A stretch of 10,627 bases of DNA from JACQNR01 sp049515175. GTDB taxonomy: Bacteria; Acidobacteriota; Terriglobia; UBA7540. Shown in pieces: positions 1 to 5,794 of the stretch. The DNA lies in assembly GCA_049515175.1 (NCBI GenBank), contig JBEKUI010000163.1, forward strand, positions 1 through 10,627, read 5' to 3'. The notes under the pieces were generated by a model. That model searched no databases and was not told the origin of the DNA. It saw only the letters and a list, made by a program, of their open reading frames with translations. The position numbers and the translations under genes are program-made. Every line of letters begins with the position of its first letter. Positions within the stretch are counted from its first letter, which is position 1.

Positions 1-171
1 CCTTTTGTGAAGGCCATGAAGGAGATTGGCTACAGCGGCTACATCGGATACGAACTCTGCCACCCGCTGCCCAAAGTGAAAGGCGAGACGGTGGGAGTCG
101 AATACGCCGAAAAAAACGCTCAGATGGCCGCGGAGTTCATGCGGGATCTGATTCAGTCTGAGTATGCGTGA
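1..171 (+). CDS. Sugar phosphate isomerase/epimerase-like protein, C-terminal fragment (5' end outside window)
   Basis: Frame 1 is open from the first base and ends at TGA 169-171, giving 56 residues of a longer protein. The fragment carries a Gly/Tyr-rich strand (GYSGYIGYELCHPLP) with a glutamate at fragment residue 18. It then has an amphipathic helix with AEKNAQMAAEFMRDLI at the very C-terminus. Both fit the last strand and helix of the xylose isomerase-like TIM barrel (AP endonuclease family 2 fold), where a Glu in the final strand normally binds the catalytic metal. Members isomerise or epimerise sugars, sugar phosphates or inositols. The substrate cannot be told from this piece. It converges on the small gene at 306-551. 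The family call rests on a short segment and is therefore moderate. Confidence 0.6.
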   Translation, partial: PFVKAMKEIGYSGYIGYELCHPLPKVKGETVGVEYAEKNAQMAAEFMRDLIQSEYA

Positions 172-192
172 CGGCGAATCTTGAGAGGAGGG

Positions 193-294
193 GGTCTCCG
201 CGCGAGATGGCACCCGACGCTTGGAGTGTGCGCTGCCGAGTGCGGTGGGCCCTTCGCTGCCCACCGCAGAATCTCTCGGTCGCGCGCGGAGACC
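193..294. repeat. Nested inverted repeats between convergent genes (possible bidirectional terminator)
   Basis: The arm GGTCTCCGCGCG at 193-204 is perfectly complementary to 283-294 (12 bp). Inside it, TGCGGTGGGC at 241-250 pairs with GCCCACCGCA at 259-268 (10 bp, 8-nt loop). The element lies between the stop codons of two convergent genes, which suits a two-way terminator. Neither stem is followed by a T-run, so a classical rho-independent terminator is not shown. It could instead be a folded RNA or a dispersed intergenic repeat. Confidence 0.45.
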
Positions 295-305
295 GTATGG
301 CAGGT

Positions 306-551
306 TTAGTTGGCAGGTGTTCTCCCTAGCGTCATTTGAACTTCTAGGAGCGCCAGAGCGTCGGTAACATCTCCGAGCAGCGCTCGCGCATCTTCGACGC
401 CGGCTTCCGCCGCAAAGATCATTCCGTGCGCGCAGTGCGCACAAAGCCAGAAGCCGTGTCCTTCCGAATTCTGATCAGGCCGGCAAACCGCGCAGGGCCA
501 ATCCTCGCGCTTGTGAACCATCAATCCGCTTGGAGCCATCGCATATTCCAT
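306..551 (-). CDS. Small four-cysteine (zinc ribbon-like) protein, function unknown
   Basis: This 81-residue protein starts at ATG 549-551. That start is preferred because GGGAGG (558-563 read on the minus strand) lies six bases upstream, an excellent ribosome binding site. A longer in-frame reading to 587 would need a TTG without such a site. The centre has CX2C-X13-CX2C (Cys20, 23, 37, 40), with histidines nearby (32, 39, 42). This is typical of a small zinc ribbon or treble-clef knuckle. The C-terminal third is an Ala/Leu-rich, probably helical segment (GVEDARALLGDVTDALALLE). There is no signal peptide or membrane segment, so it is probably cytosolic. No family is recognised. A role in nucleic-acid or protein binding is only an inference from the Cys pattern. 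It stands alone, about 270 bases downstream of the cyclase on the same strand. Confidence 0.6.
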   Translation of the reverse strand: MEYAMAPSGLMVHKREDWPCAVCRPDQNSEGHGFWLCAHCAHGMIFAAEAGVEDARALLGDVTDALALLEVQMTLGRTPAN

Positions 552-667
552 ATGCTGCCTCCCGAGCTCGCTATCTGATCTAAGCAAGTGATTGGCCGTT
601 GCGCGGGATTTCCGCCGGCGCTAACCTATTGAAATTAAGGGGTCGGCCCTCTCGAAGCGGGCCAGTC

Positions 668-718
668 TGTCAGGGGGCTGGCCGAAAAGTGGCAGCAGCA
701 TGAAAAAAATGGGCAGCA
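668..718. repeat. Possible relic of an insertion-sequence end with internal direct repeats
   Basis: A TGTCAG at 668-673 is followed by GGCTGGCCGAAAAGTGGCAG and then by two related units: GAAAAGTGGCAGCA (684-697) and an A-rich relative ending in GGGCAGCA (702-718). The shared GGCAGCA cores (691-697 and 712-718) lie exactly 21 bp apart, on the same face of the helix. A TGT terminus followed by repeated transposase-binding units of this style is reminiscent of IS21-family ends. No transposase and no opposite end are visible, so this is a tentative reading from memory of the family. Confidence 0.25.
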
Positions 719-761
719 CAGCGGGTGGCAAATAAGAAATGGCCTATCAACCAGTAAGTTG

Positions 762-794
762 ATGAAGGTCAAGAGTGGGGCTCAAGCCCTTCAT
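762..794 (-). terminator. Weak inverted repeat downstream of the cyclase
   Basis: ATGAAGG at 762-768 pairs with CCTTCAT at 788-794, starting 27 bases beyond the cyclase stop codon. No T-run follows on the minus strand. It is only a candidate for ending or stabilising the cyclase transcript. Confidence 0.2.
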
Positions 795-820
795 GATTTC
801 AGGGCGAGGACTGTGCGAGG

Positions 821-2884
821 CTAGTCCGTGGGGTCGGGTACCCCATAGATGTGGACATCGCCTTCTTTGCCCTTCACGTGGGCAAAACCGAGGTCGACGC
901 AGGGGATCTTGTCTTTGATCTCCTTATAGACGCCTTCGTTGACGAGGATTTTGTGGTTGTAGCTCTTGGTCAGGCCTTCCAGGCGTGAGGCGATATTCAC
1001 CGTGTCGCCGATCACCGTGTAATCCATCCGTTGCTCGGAGCCAATGTTGCCCGACACCGCCTCGCCCTTGGTGATGCCGATGCCGTTGTCGATGGGAGGG
1101 AGACCCTGCCCGGCGCGGTCTTCGTTGTACCAGCGGAGCGCCCGGCGCATTTCGAGCGCGGCGCGCACGGCGTGCTCGGCATCGTTGGCGAGGGGGATGG
1201 GAGCGCCGAAAACAGCCATGATGGCGTCGCCGATGAATTTGTCGAGCGTGCCCTCGTAGCGGAAAATAGGATCCAGCATCCGGGTAAAGTAGCTGTTGAG
1301 CATGGTCACAACTTCCTCTGCTTCGAGTTGCTCAGACATGGTCGTAAAATTCCGGATGTCGGAGAAAAGGACGGTGACGTTTGAGCGGTTTCCGCCCAGC
1401 TTGATCCGGTCACGGTCCTTCATGATTTCTTCGGCGACCTGACGCGTCACGTAGCGGCAAAGCGTGCTCATCAGGCGCTGTTCCTGGGTGATATCGTCGG
1501 CGATGACCACCACGCCCAGGTGCTTGCCTTTCTCGGTGGCAAGAGGCAGGGCGTGAACGTTGATGTTCAGTGATTCTTCCGGGCTCTGACGATAGGTGGC
1601 GTCGTAGGCAGTGTAAGAGGTATCCGCTTGCAGTGCCTGGTGGAGCCCGTCCGCCAGGGCAGGATTCAATTCTTCCCGGAAGAAGGTCAAATAGCGCATT
1701 CCGGGCTGAAAAGTGCCTCCCCCCATGAAGATTTTCTGTGCCGCCTCGTTGCAATAGGCGACTTTCTCGTCCGGGTCGAGCGTGACCACGCCGGTTTCCA
1801 TCGTCCGCAGGATGCTGTCGTTGTAGTTCTTCATGAAGCGGACTTCTTCGAACAGGCGGGAGTTCTCGAGGGCGATGGCCATCTGCGAGCCCAGCGCATC
1901 GAGCAATTGCTCGTCCTCGTCGGTGAAGACGCCGTCCTTTTTATTGAGCACCTGCATGACACCGATGATTTCGCCCTTTTCGTTGCGCAGCGGCATGCAG
2001 AGGATGGTTTTTGTGTGGTACCCCGTGCGCCGGTCAATTTCGAGATTGAAGCGCGGGTCCTGGTAGGCGTCCTTGATGTTGATGGTTTCTCCGCTGAGTG
2101 CCACATGGCCGGCGATGCCGATGCCCCGCGGGACGCGGATTTCGCTCAGGTTGGGGCCCTGGGCGACGCGCGACCAGAGTTCGCCGCTCTTGCGGTGCAC
2201 GAGGAAGAGCGTGCAGCGGTCAGCATTCATCACTTCCGAGGTTTTGGCCACCACCTTCTGCAGGAGCTGGTCGATCTGCAGTTCGGAGGAGACGGTGCGC
2301 ATCACATCGAGGAGGATTTCCGAAGTGCGGGCGCGTTTGCGGATGTCTTCGATGAGCAGGGCGTTCTGCACGGCAATGGCGGCCTGGGATTCGAAGGCGT
2401 CGAGCAGTTCCTCATCCTCGCGCGTGAAAACGCCATTTCGCTTGTTCAGAACTTGGAGGACGCCCAGCATTCTGCCCTCACGGCTCTTCATGGGGGCGCA
2501 GAGGATGGTGCGCGTTCGATAGCCCGTCTTGCGGTCCACCTCGGGATTGAAGCGCGGGTCCTGGTAAGCGTCAGGGATGTTGACGGTCTCCCCGCTGCGA
2601 GCTACGTGTCCGGCGATCCCCGCCCCCATGGGCACGCGGATTTCCTTTAGGGCCGGCCCCTGCGCGACCTTCGACCAGAGCTCGCCTTTGGCTTCGTCCA
2701 CCAGAAACAGGGTGGAGCGCTCGGCGTCCATCACCTCCACGGCCTTCTGCATGATCTTTTGCAGCAGCCGGTCGAGGTCCCGCTCGGCGTTCAGCGAGTT
2801 CATCACCTCAAGCAAGGTATGAAGGAGTTGGGCGCGGTCGCGTTCGCCACCGCTTTGGGCACTGTCCGGAGGACCGGAAATCAT
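821..2884 (-). CDS. Class III adenylate cyclase with tandem GAF domains and a PAS domain
   Basis: The product converts ATP to cAMP and is probably a soluble sensor enzyme, since no membrane segment or signal peptide is visible. Residues are numbered from a TTG at 2902; subtract 6 for the preferred ATG at 2884, which has AGGTG nine bases upstream. Domains in order are GAF-A (about 38-186), GAF-B (205-352), PAS (360-475) and the cyclase domain (507-688). Both GAFs carry the NKxnFxxxDE motif of cyclic-nucleotide-binding GAFs (N153-E164 and N320-E331). The cyclase site looks intact: metal-binding Asp515 (FSDIR) and Asp559 (IGD), purine-binding Lys555 and Thr629, and Asn636 and Arg640 for catalysis. 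The Lys/Thr pair matches cyanobacterial CyaB1-type adenylate cyclases, which share the GAF-GAF-PAS-cyclase order and are activated by cAMP through GAF-B. Similar cAMP feedback here is an inference. The two GAFs are unusually alike, which suggests duplication. The gene follows the PilZ gene after a 270-base gap and has its own promoter. Confidence 0.92.
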   Translation of the reverse strand: MISGPPDSAQSGGERDRAQLLHTLLEVMNSLNAERDLDRLLQKIMQKAVEVMDAERSTLFLVDEAKGELWSKVAQGPALKEIRVPMGAGIAGHVARSGETVNIPDAYQDPRFNPEVDRKTGYRTRTILCAPMKSREGRMLGVLQVLNKRNGVFTREDEELLDAFESQAAIAVQNALLIEDIRKRARTSEILLDVMRTVSSELQIDQLLQKVVAKTSEVMNADRCTLFLVHRKSGELWSRVAQGPNLSEIRVPRGIGIAGHVALSGETINIKDAYQDPRFNLEIDRRTGYHTKTILCMPLRNEKGEIIGVMQVLNKKDGVFTDEDEQLLDALGSQMAIALENSRLFEEVRFMKNYNDSILRTMETGVVTLDPDEKVAYCNEAAQKIFMGGGTFQPGMRYLTFFREELNPALADGLHQALQADTSYTAYDATYRQSPEESLNINVHALPLATEKGKHLGVVVIADDITQEQRLMSTLCRYVTRQVAEEIMKDRDRIKLGGNRSNVTVLFSDIRNFTTMSEQLEAEEVVTMLNSYFTRMLDPIFRYEGTLDKFIGDAIMAVFGAPIPLANDAEHAVRAALEMRRALRWYNEDRAGQGLPPIDNGIGITKGEAVSGNIGSEQRMDYTVIGDTVNIASRLEGLTKSYNHKILVNEGVYKEIKDKIPCVDLGFAHVKGKEGDVHIYGVPDPTD

Positions 2885-2943
2885 CGACACAGGCACCTGC
2901 AAACCAGAGTAGGAGGTCCAATGAGCCTTGAACAGCCAGAGTC

Positions 2944-2972
2944 ATACTAGGGGGGAGCCGGGCGATTGTCAA
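2944..2972 (-). promoter_or_regulatory. Sigma70-type promoter of the adenylate cyclase
   Basis: On the minus strand TTGACA (2967-2972) is followed after 17 bases by TAGTAT (2944-2949). The -35 box is a perfect consensus match and the -10 box matches 4 of 6. Transcription would start near 2937, leaving a leader of about 50 bases before the ATG at 2884. Confidence 0.6.
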
Positions 2973-3057
2973 TTCGCTCGCATGGCCGCCGTCACAGCTC
3001 CTTCCCCTCAGACCGCTGTTTCGACGGGCTGCGCCGCATGTGGACGTCACTTTGGAG

Positions 3058-3082
3058 CCTCGGAGCCCCGGGGGTTCTGAGG
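3058..3082. repeat. GC-rich imperfect inverted repeat between the PilZ and cyclase genes
   Basis: CCTCGGAGCCCC (3058-3069) and GGGGTTCTGAGG (3071-3082) are near-complementary, with two G-U pairs on the plus strand (A-C mismatches on the minus strand). The element lies about 70 bases past the PilZ stop. There is no T-run, so it is at most a weak terminator. Nothing else of note is seen in 2973-3153. Confidence 0.25.
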
Positions 3083-3153
3083 TTGGGGGACATAAAGGAC
3101 TTGCCGCGATGTCGCCCACATCTCATCACGGGGGAATTGCGTGAGTGTTGTTG

Positions 3154-4011
3154 CTAGGAAGCCTTCTTGGAAAAAGGGGGTGCGGTTGCCATGTCTGACG
3201 GTCGCGCAGAGACTGCAGCGTCCGTCGCAAAGCTTACACCGTAAACCCACCCCTCGGGGGTTTGACGCACCCAGGCAATGTGCCCCTGGGTTTCGACGGA
3301 TTCTTTCTGCCCGCCAGACGGGAGGATGAAGCCGACCTCTTCGCCCACGCGAAAGACTTGCTGGCTGATAAAGGAGAGGCCACCTTTGGAGACATCTAAG
3401 GTGCGGACGCGTTCGGTCTGGCCCGAGGCTCGGTGCAATTGGAGGCGCATCGCAAGCCTTCGCCGGCGTGTCTTCCTTCGTTCGTCATGGGTTAGCGGCT
3501 GGGCCGGCGAAGTGGCAACTCTGCTTCCGGTCGGCACTTCGCTCGGGTGCCAGCGCGTGGTTTCGCCACACCGATCACAATGACGCGATAGCATGCCGGT
3601 ATGCAGAAGGATTTCGTATCCGGAATGGGAAAGCGGGGCCAGAACCACCTGTGAACAGGCCTGGCACTTGATCAGGGCCTTCGGTTCCGGGGAATCGGGG
3701 GGAGGAGTGAACTCAATTCCCCAGAACTCGACCGTGGGGTCAGTCGACTCCAAACCCCATTCCGCGCGGTTGCTGAAGATCTCCCGCACCAGGCCGACAA
3801 CTCGGAATTCCGATTCCCGGCCGTTCAAAAGATGTCGAACTTGGATCGTCCCGCCGGGCCGGAGGGAATGGATCAGGGAGATGCATCCTCCGTGCTGGTT
3901 GACATGGACGGTGACGCTATCTTCCTCGAAATGTTCGCCCCCAGCATCCGTCCCGGAGACATGGATGGGAATCTGCAAAAAGAGGCGGTCGCTTCGGCGC
4001 TGCTGAGGCAT
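3154..4011 (-). CDS. PilZ-zinc ribbon-PilZ protein, probable c-di-GMP receptor
   Basis: This is a 285-residue cytosolic protein. The ATG at 4009-4011 is preferred because PilZ domains usually begin with the RRxxR segment, here QQRRSDR right after the start. A GTG at 4074 would add 21 residues, and neither start has a clear ribosome binding site. The first PilZ-like domain (about 1-103) keeps the basic start, but its second motif is degenerate (VNQHGG instead of D/NxSxxG). A zinc ribbon follows, with Cys116/119 (CQAC) and Cys145/148 (CDRC). The second PilZ domain (about 175-262) is canonical: a very basic RRKTRRRR run, then DVSKGG (Asp206, Ser208, Gly211). PilZ domains with these motifs bind c-di-GMP and alter motility, exopolysaccharide or enzyme activity. 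Here the second domain is probably the ligand site and the first a structural or dimerising copy (inference). The tail is disordered and Lys/Ser-rich. The output partner is unknown. Confidence 0.85.
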   Translation of the reverse strand: MPQQRRSDRLFLQIPIHVSGTDAGGEHFEEDSVTVHVNQHGGCISLIHSLRPGGTIQVRHLLNGRESEFRVVGLVREIFSNRAEWGLESTDPTVEFWGIEFTPPPDSPEPKALIKCQACSQVVLAPLSHSGYEILLHTGMLSRHCDRCGETTRWHPSEVPTGSRVATSPAQPLTHDERRKTRRRRLAMRLQLHRASGQTERVRTLDVSKGGLSFISQQVFRVGEEVGFILPSGGQKESVETQGHIAWVRQTPEGWVYGVSFATDAAVSARPSDMATAPPFSKKAS

Positions 4012-4249
4012 GTGCTCTGTCAGTTCTTGGGCTGGTCTGCACGGTGCGATCCCAGCTTGCTGCCCAGCCCTCACCCATGCCGGTTTACCCGGGCGCTATT
4101 TGCTGTGTAGCATATTCACCATATGAAATACAAGCGCCAAGTAGGGGCGGTGCGTCGGCCAGCGGGGAGTGGCCGGGTTGGCCGAAGTCCGATCACCTGT
4201 TCCCCCGCACGGTCATTTCACTTGCTGGCGTCAATCATGAGCTACCGCC

Positions 4250-4278
4250 TTGACAGACCAGGCAGACGAGGTTAGGTT
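4250..4278 (+). promoter_or_regulatory. Sigma70-type promoter of the fucP-like gene
   Basis: TTGACA (4250-4255) is followed after 17 bases by TAGGTT (4273-4278). The -35 box is perfect; the -10 box matches only the three best-conserved positions. Transcription would start near 4285, giving a leader of about 80 bases before ATG 4364. The TTG that opens the longest upstream reading frame is the first half of this -35 box, which argues against translation starting there. The rest of the divergent spacer (4012-4249) shows no clear promoter for the PilZ gene. AGCATA at 4109-4114 (TATGCT on the minus strand) is a weak -10 without a matching -35. Confidence 0.5.
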
Positions 4279-4294
4279 AGCCGCTCGGGCTAAC
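4276..4294. promoter_or_regulatory. Palindrome at the predicted fucP start site, possible operator
   Basis: GTTAGCC (4276-4282) and GGCTAAC (4288-4294) are perfect inverted arms around five bases. They overlap the -10 box and the predicted start site. TTAGC/GCTAA arms are common in LacI-type operators for sugar genes (recalled, not searched), so repression relieved by a sugar is plausible. No regulator gene is in the window. Confidence 0.4.
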
Positions 4295-4363
4295 ACGCGC
4301 TTATCCCACCGTCATCCGATGACAGGGCGGGGCCGCCCGCTGGCTCGGCTGGATTGTTCGTTT

Positions 4364-5689
4364 ATGAGTATCTCCACCAATGCGTACGTGAATCGCGAGG
4401 AGACCGCGAAGACCGAGCCTCGGCTTTTTGCAGCGGGCAACGTGCTGCCCTTCGTGCTGGTTACCGCCCTGTTTCTCTTTTGGGGCATTCCCAGCAATAT
4501 GAACGACATTCTCATCAAGCAGTTCATAAAATCTTTCGAGTTGACGCGACTCAAGGCGGGCCTGATCCAGTGGGCGTTTTACATGGGCTATTTCCTCGTC
4601 TCTATGCCGGCAGCTCTGATCATGCGCAAATACAGTTACAAGACCGGCCTGGTGATTGGCTTGTTCTTGTATAGCATCGGGACCTTTCTGTTCTGGCCGG
4701 CGGCCATCGTCCGGCAATACGGGTTCTTCCTGTTCGCGTTGTTTGTGATCGCCAGCGGCGCGGCGTTTCTCGAGACTGGAGCGAATCCGTTCATTGCCAC
4801 CCTGGGCGATCCGAGGACTTCCGAGAGGCGGCTGAATTTCTCGCAAGCATTCAATCCAGTCGGGGCCGTTACCGGAGTATTAGTGGGGACCATCTTCATT
4901 TTCTCCGGAATCGAATTGAGCCCGTCGGAAGTTAGTGCCATGAAGGCCGCCGGCAAATATGAGTCATACCTGCAGCACGAAACGATGCGCGTCGTCACGC
5001 CCTATCTGGTCATTGGCACGATCATCTTCGTTTGGGCGCTGCTCATCCTGCGGACCAAGTTTCCCAAGGTTGCTGAAGAGGTGCATGAGGGCGCCGAACG
5101 CGTTAAGGGGCGGTTCGCTGACCTGTTTCACCATCGTCATTTCATGCTTGGCGTCTTTGCACAGTTTCTTTATGTGGGCGCGCAGGTCGGCACCTGGAGC
5201 TGGTATATCCAATACATCCAAGACTACACACATCAGCCGGAGAAAGTGGCGGGCTACCTTCTCACCGGGACGCTCGTGGCTTTTGGGGTGGGAAGATTTA
5301 CGGCCACCTATCTGATGAAGTTCTATTCACCGAGCCGGCTGATGGGCGTATATGGCATTGCCAACGTGGCGCTTGTGGCTGTGGCCGTGCTGCTACCCGG
5401 CTGGGTGGGAGTATGGGCTCTCTTTCTGACCAGTTTCTTCATGTCGCTTATGTTCCCCACGATTTTTGCGTTGGGCATCAAGGAACTGGGGCCGAACACG
5501 AAGATGGGCGGGTCAATGATGGTGATGTCGATTATCGGTGGCGCGCTTTTTCCTCTAATTGAGGCATTCGTGTTCCGTAACACCCACAGCATGGCTGCGG
5601 CGATGGCAGTGCTCCTGATCTGCTACGCGTTCATCGCGCACTATGGCTTCGCTGGCAGTACGGTGAGGTCGGCGCGGGCGCCGAGTTAG
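4364..5689 (+). CDS. fucP: FucP-family sugar/H+ symporter (major facilitator superfamily)
   Basis: This 441-residue inner-membrane protein should have 12 transmembrane helices and couple uptake of L-fucose or a related sugar to protons. Helix 1 carries the FucP signature FWGIPSNMNDIL, and helix 4 region carries ASGAAFLETGANPF followed by RLNFSQAFNPVGA. Asp48 and Glu137 line up with Asp46 and Glu135 of E. coli FucP, the residues for proton and sugar coupling. Length matches the family (about 430-440). The ATG at 4364 is chosen because it puts a normal short N-terminal tail before helix 1; it lacks a clear ribosome binding site. The frame is open back to 4250, but those extra 38 residues look unlike a transporter and overlap the promoter. 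It runs convergent with the sugar dehydrogenase gene. Glucose, galactose or other deoxy-sugar specificity is possible because FHS-family members differ in substrate. Confidence 0.88.
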   Translation: MSISTNAYVNREETAKTEPRLFAAGNVLPFVLVTALFLFWGIPSNMNDILIKQFIKSFELTRLKAGLIQWAFYMGYFLVSMPAALIMRKYSYKTGLVIGLFLYSIGTFLFWPAAIVRQYGFFLFALFVIASGAAFLETGANPFIATLGDPRTSERRLNFSQAFNPVGAVTGVLVGTIFIFSGIELSPSEVSAMKAAGKYESYLQHETMRVVTPYLVIGTIIFVWALLILRTKFPKVAEEVHEGAERVKGRFADLFHHRHFMLGVFAQFLYVGAQVGTWSWYIQYIQDYTHQPEKVAGYLLTGTLVAFGVGRFTATYLMKFYSPSRLMGVYGIANVALVAVAVLLPGWVGVWALFLTSFFMSLMFPTIFALGIKELGPNTKMGGSMMVMSIIGGALFPLIEAFVFRNTHSMAAAMAVLLICYAFIAHYGFAGSTVRSARAPS

Positions 5690-5759
5690 GCGTAGGTCCT
5701 CGTGAACGAACATTTGGTCCGGACACTCAGCGCGCCATCCAGATTTCAAGATCTTCTAT

Positions 5760-5794
5760 CGCTGCCAACTGCGTTCTGCTTTCTGCCTACTGTA
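5760..5794. repeat. Degenerate heptanucleotide tandem repeat between convergent genes
   Basis: Five consecutive 7-base units share CTGC or CTGT at positions 3-6: CGCTGCC, AACTGCG, TTCTGCT, TTCTGCC, TACTGTA. The array runs into the last codons and the stop codon of the dehydrogenase (stop at 5787-5789). The rest of 5690-5786 shows no clear terminator for either convergent gene. Confidence 0.45.

Larger units (their letters stand above)
552..820. other. Gene-poor stretch between the small zinc protein and the cyclase
   Basis: No credible gene is seen here. The stretch holds the ribosome binding site of the small protein (558-563), a possible insertion-element end (668-718) and a weak inverted repeat behind the cyclase (762-794). 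A 6-bp hairpin GGCCAG/CTGGCC spans about 660-682. No convincing -35/-10 pair for the small gene was found. Confidence 0.5.

Noticed and set aside
700..735. 11-codon ATG frame (MKKMGSTAGGK) on the plus strand
   Set aside because: No Shine-Dalgarno sequence before it, and it lies within the direct repeats of the suspected element end.
1628..2650. 340-codon open frame on the plus strand opposite the GAF domains
   Set aside because: It mirrors a strongly supported GAF-PAS-cyclase gene on the other strand; its translation has no recognisable motif and its repeats only echo the duplicated GAFs.
2808..3250. Short minus-strand frames in and around the spacer between the PilZ and cyclase genes
   Set aside because: No ribosome binding site or recognisable domain. 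They overlap the cyclase start and its promoter, or the PilZ 3' end, and have low-complexity composition.
4100..4135. AT-rich patch with CATAT...ATATG symmetry upstream of the PilZ gene
   Set aside because: It probably contains the PilZ promoter, but no -35/-10 pair with acceptable spacing could be fixed and the palindrome is short, so no separate feature is called.
4250..4363. 38-residue N-terminal extension of the FucP protein
   Set aside because: It starts at a TTG inside a -35 box, has no ribosome binding site, and lacks transporter-like sequence.
5690..5759. Terminator for the convergent fucP and dehydrogenase genes
   Set aside because: Only the short palindrome AAGATCTT is present; no stem with a T-run could be found.
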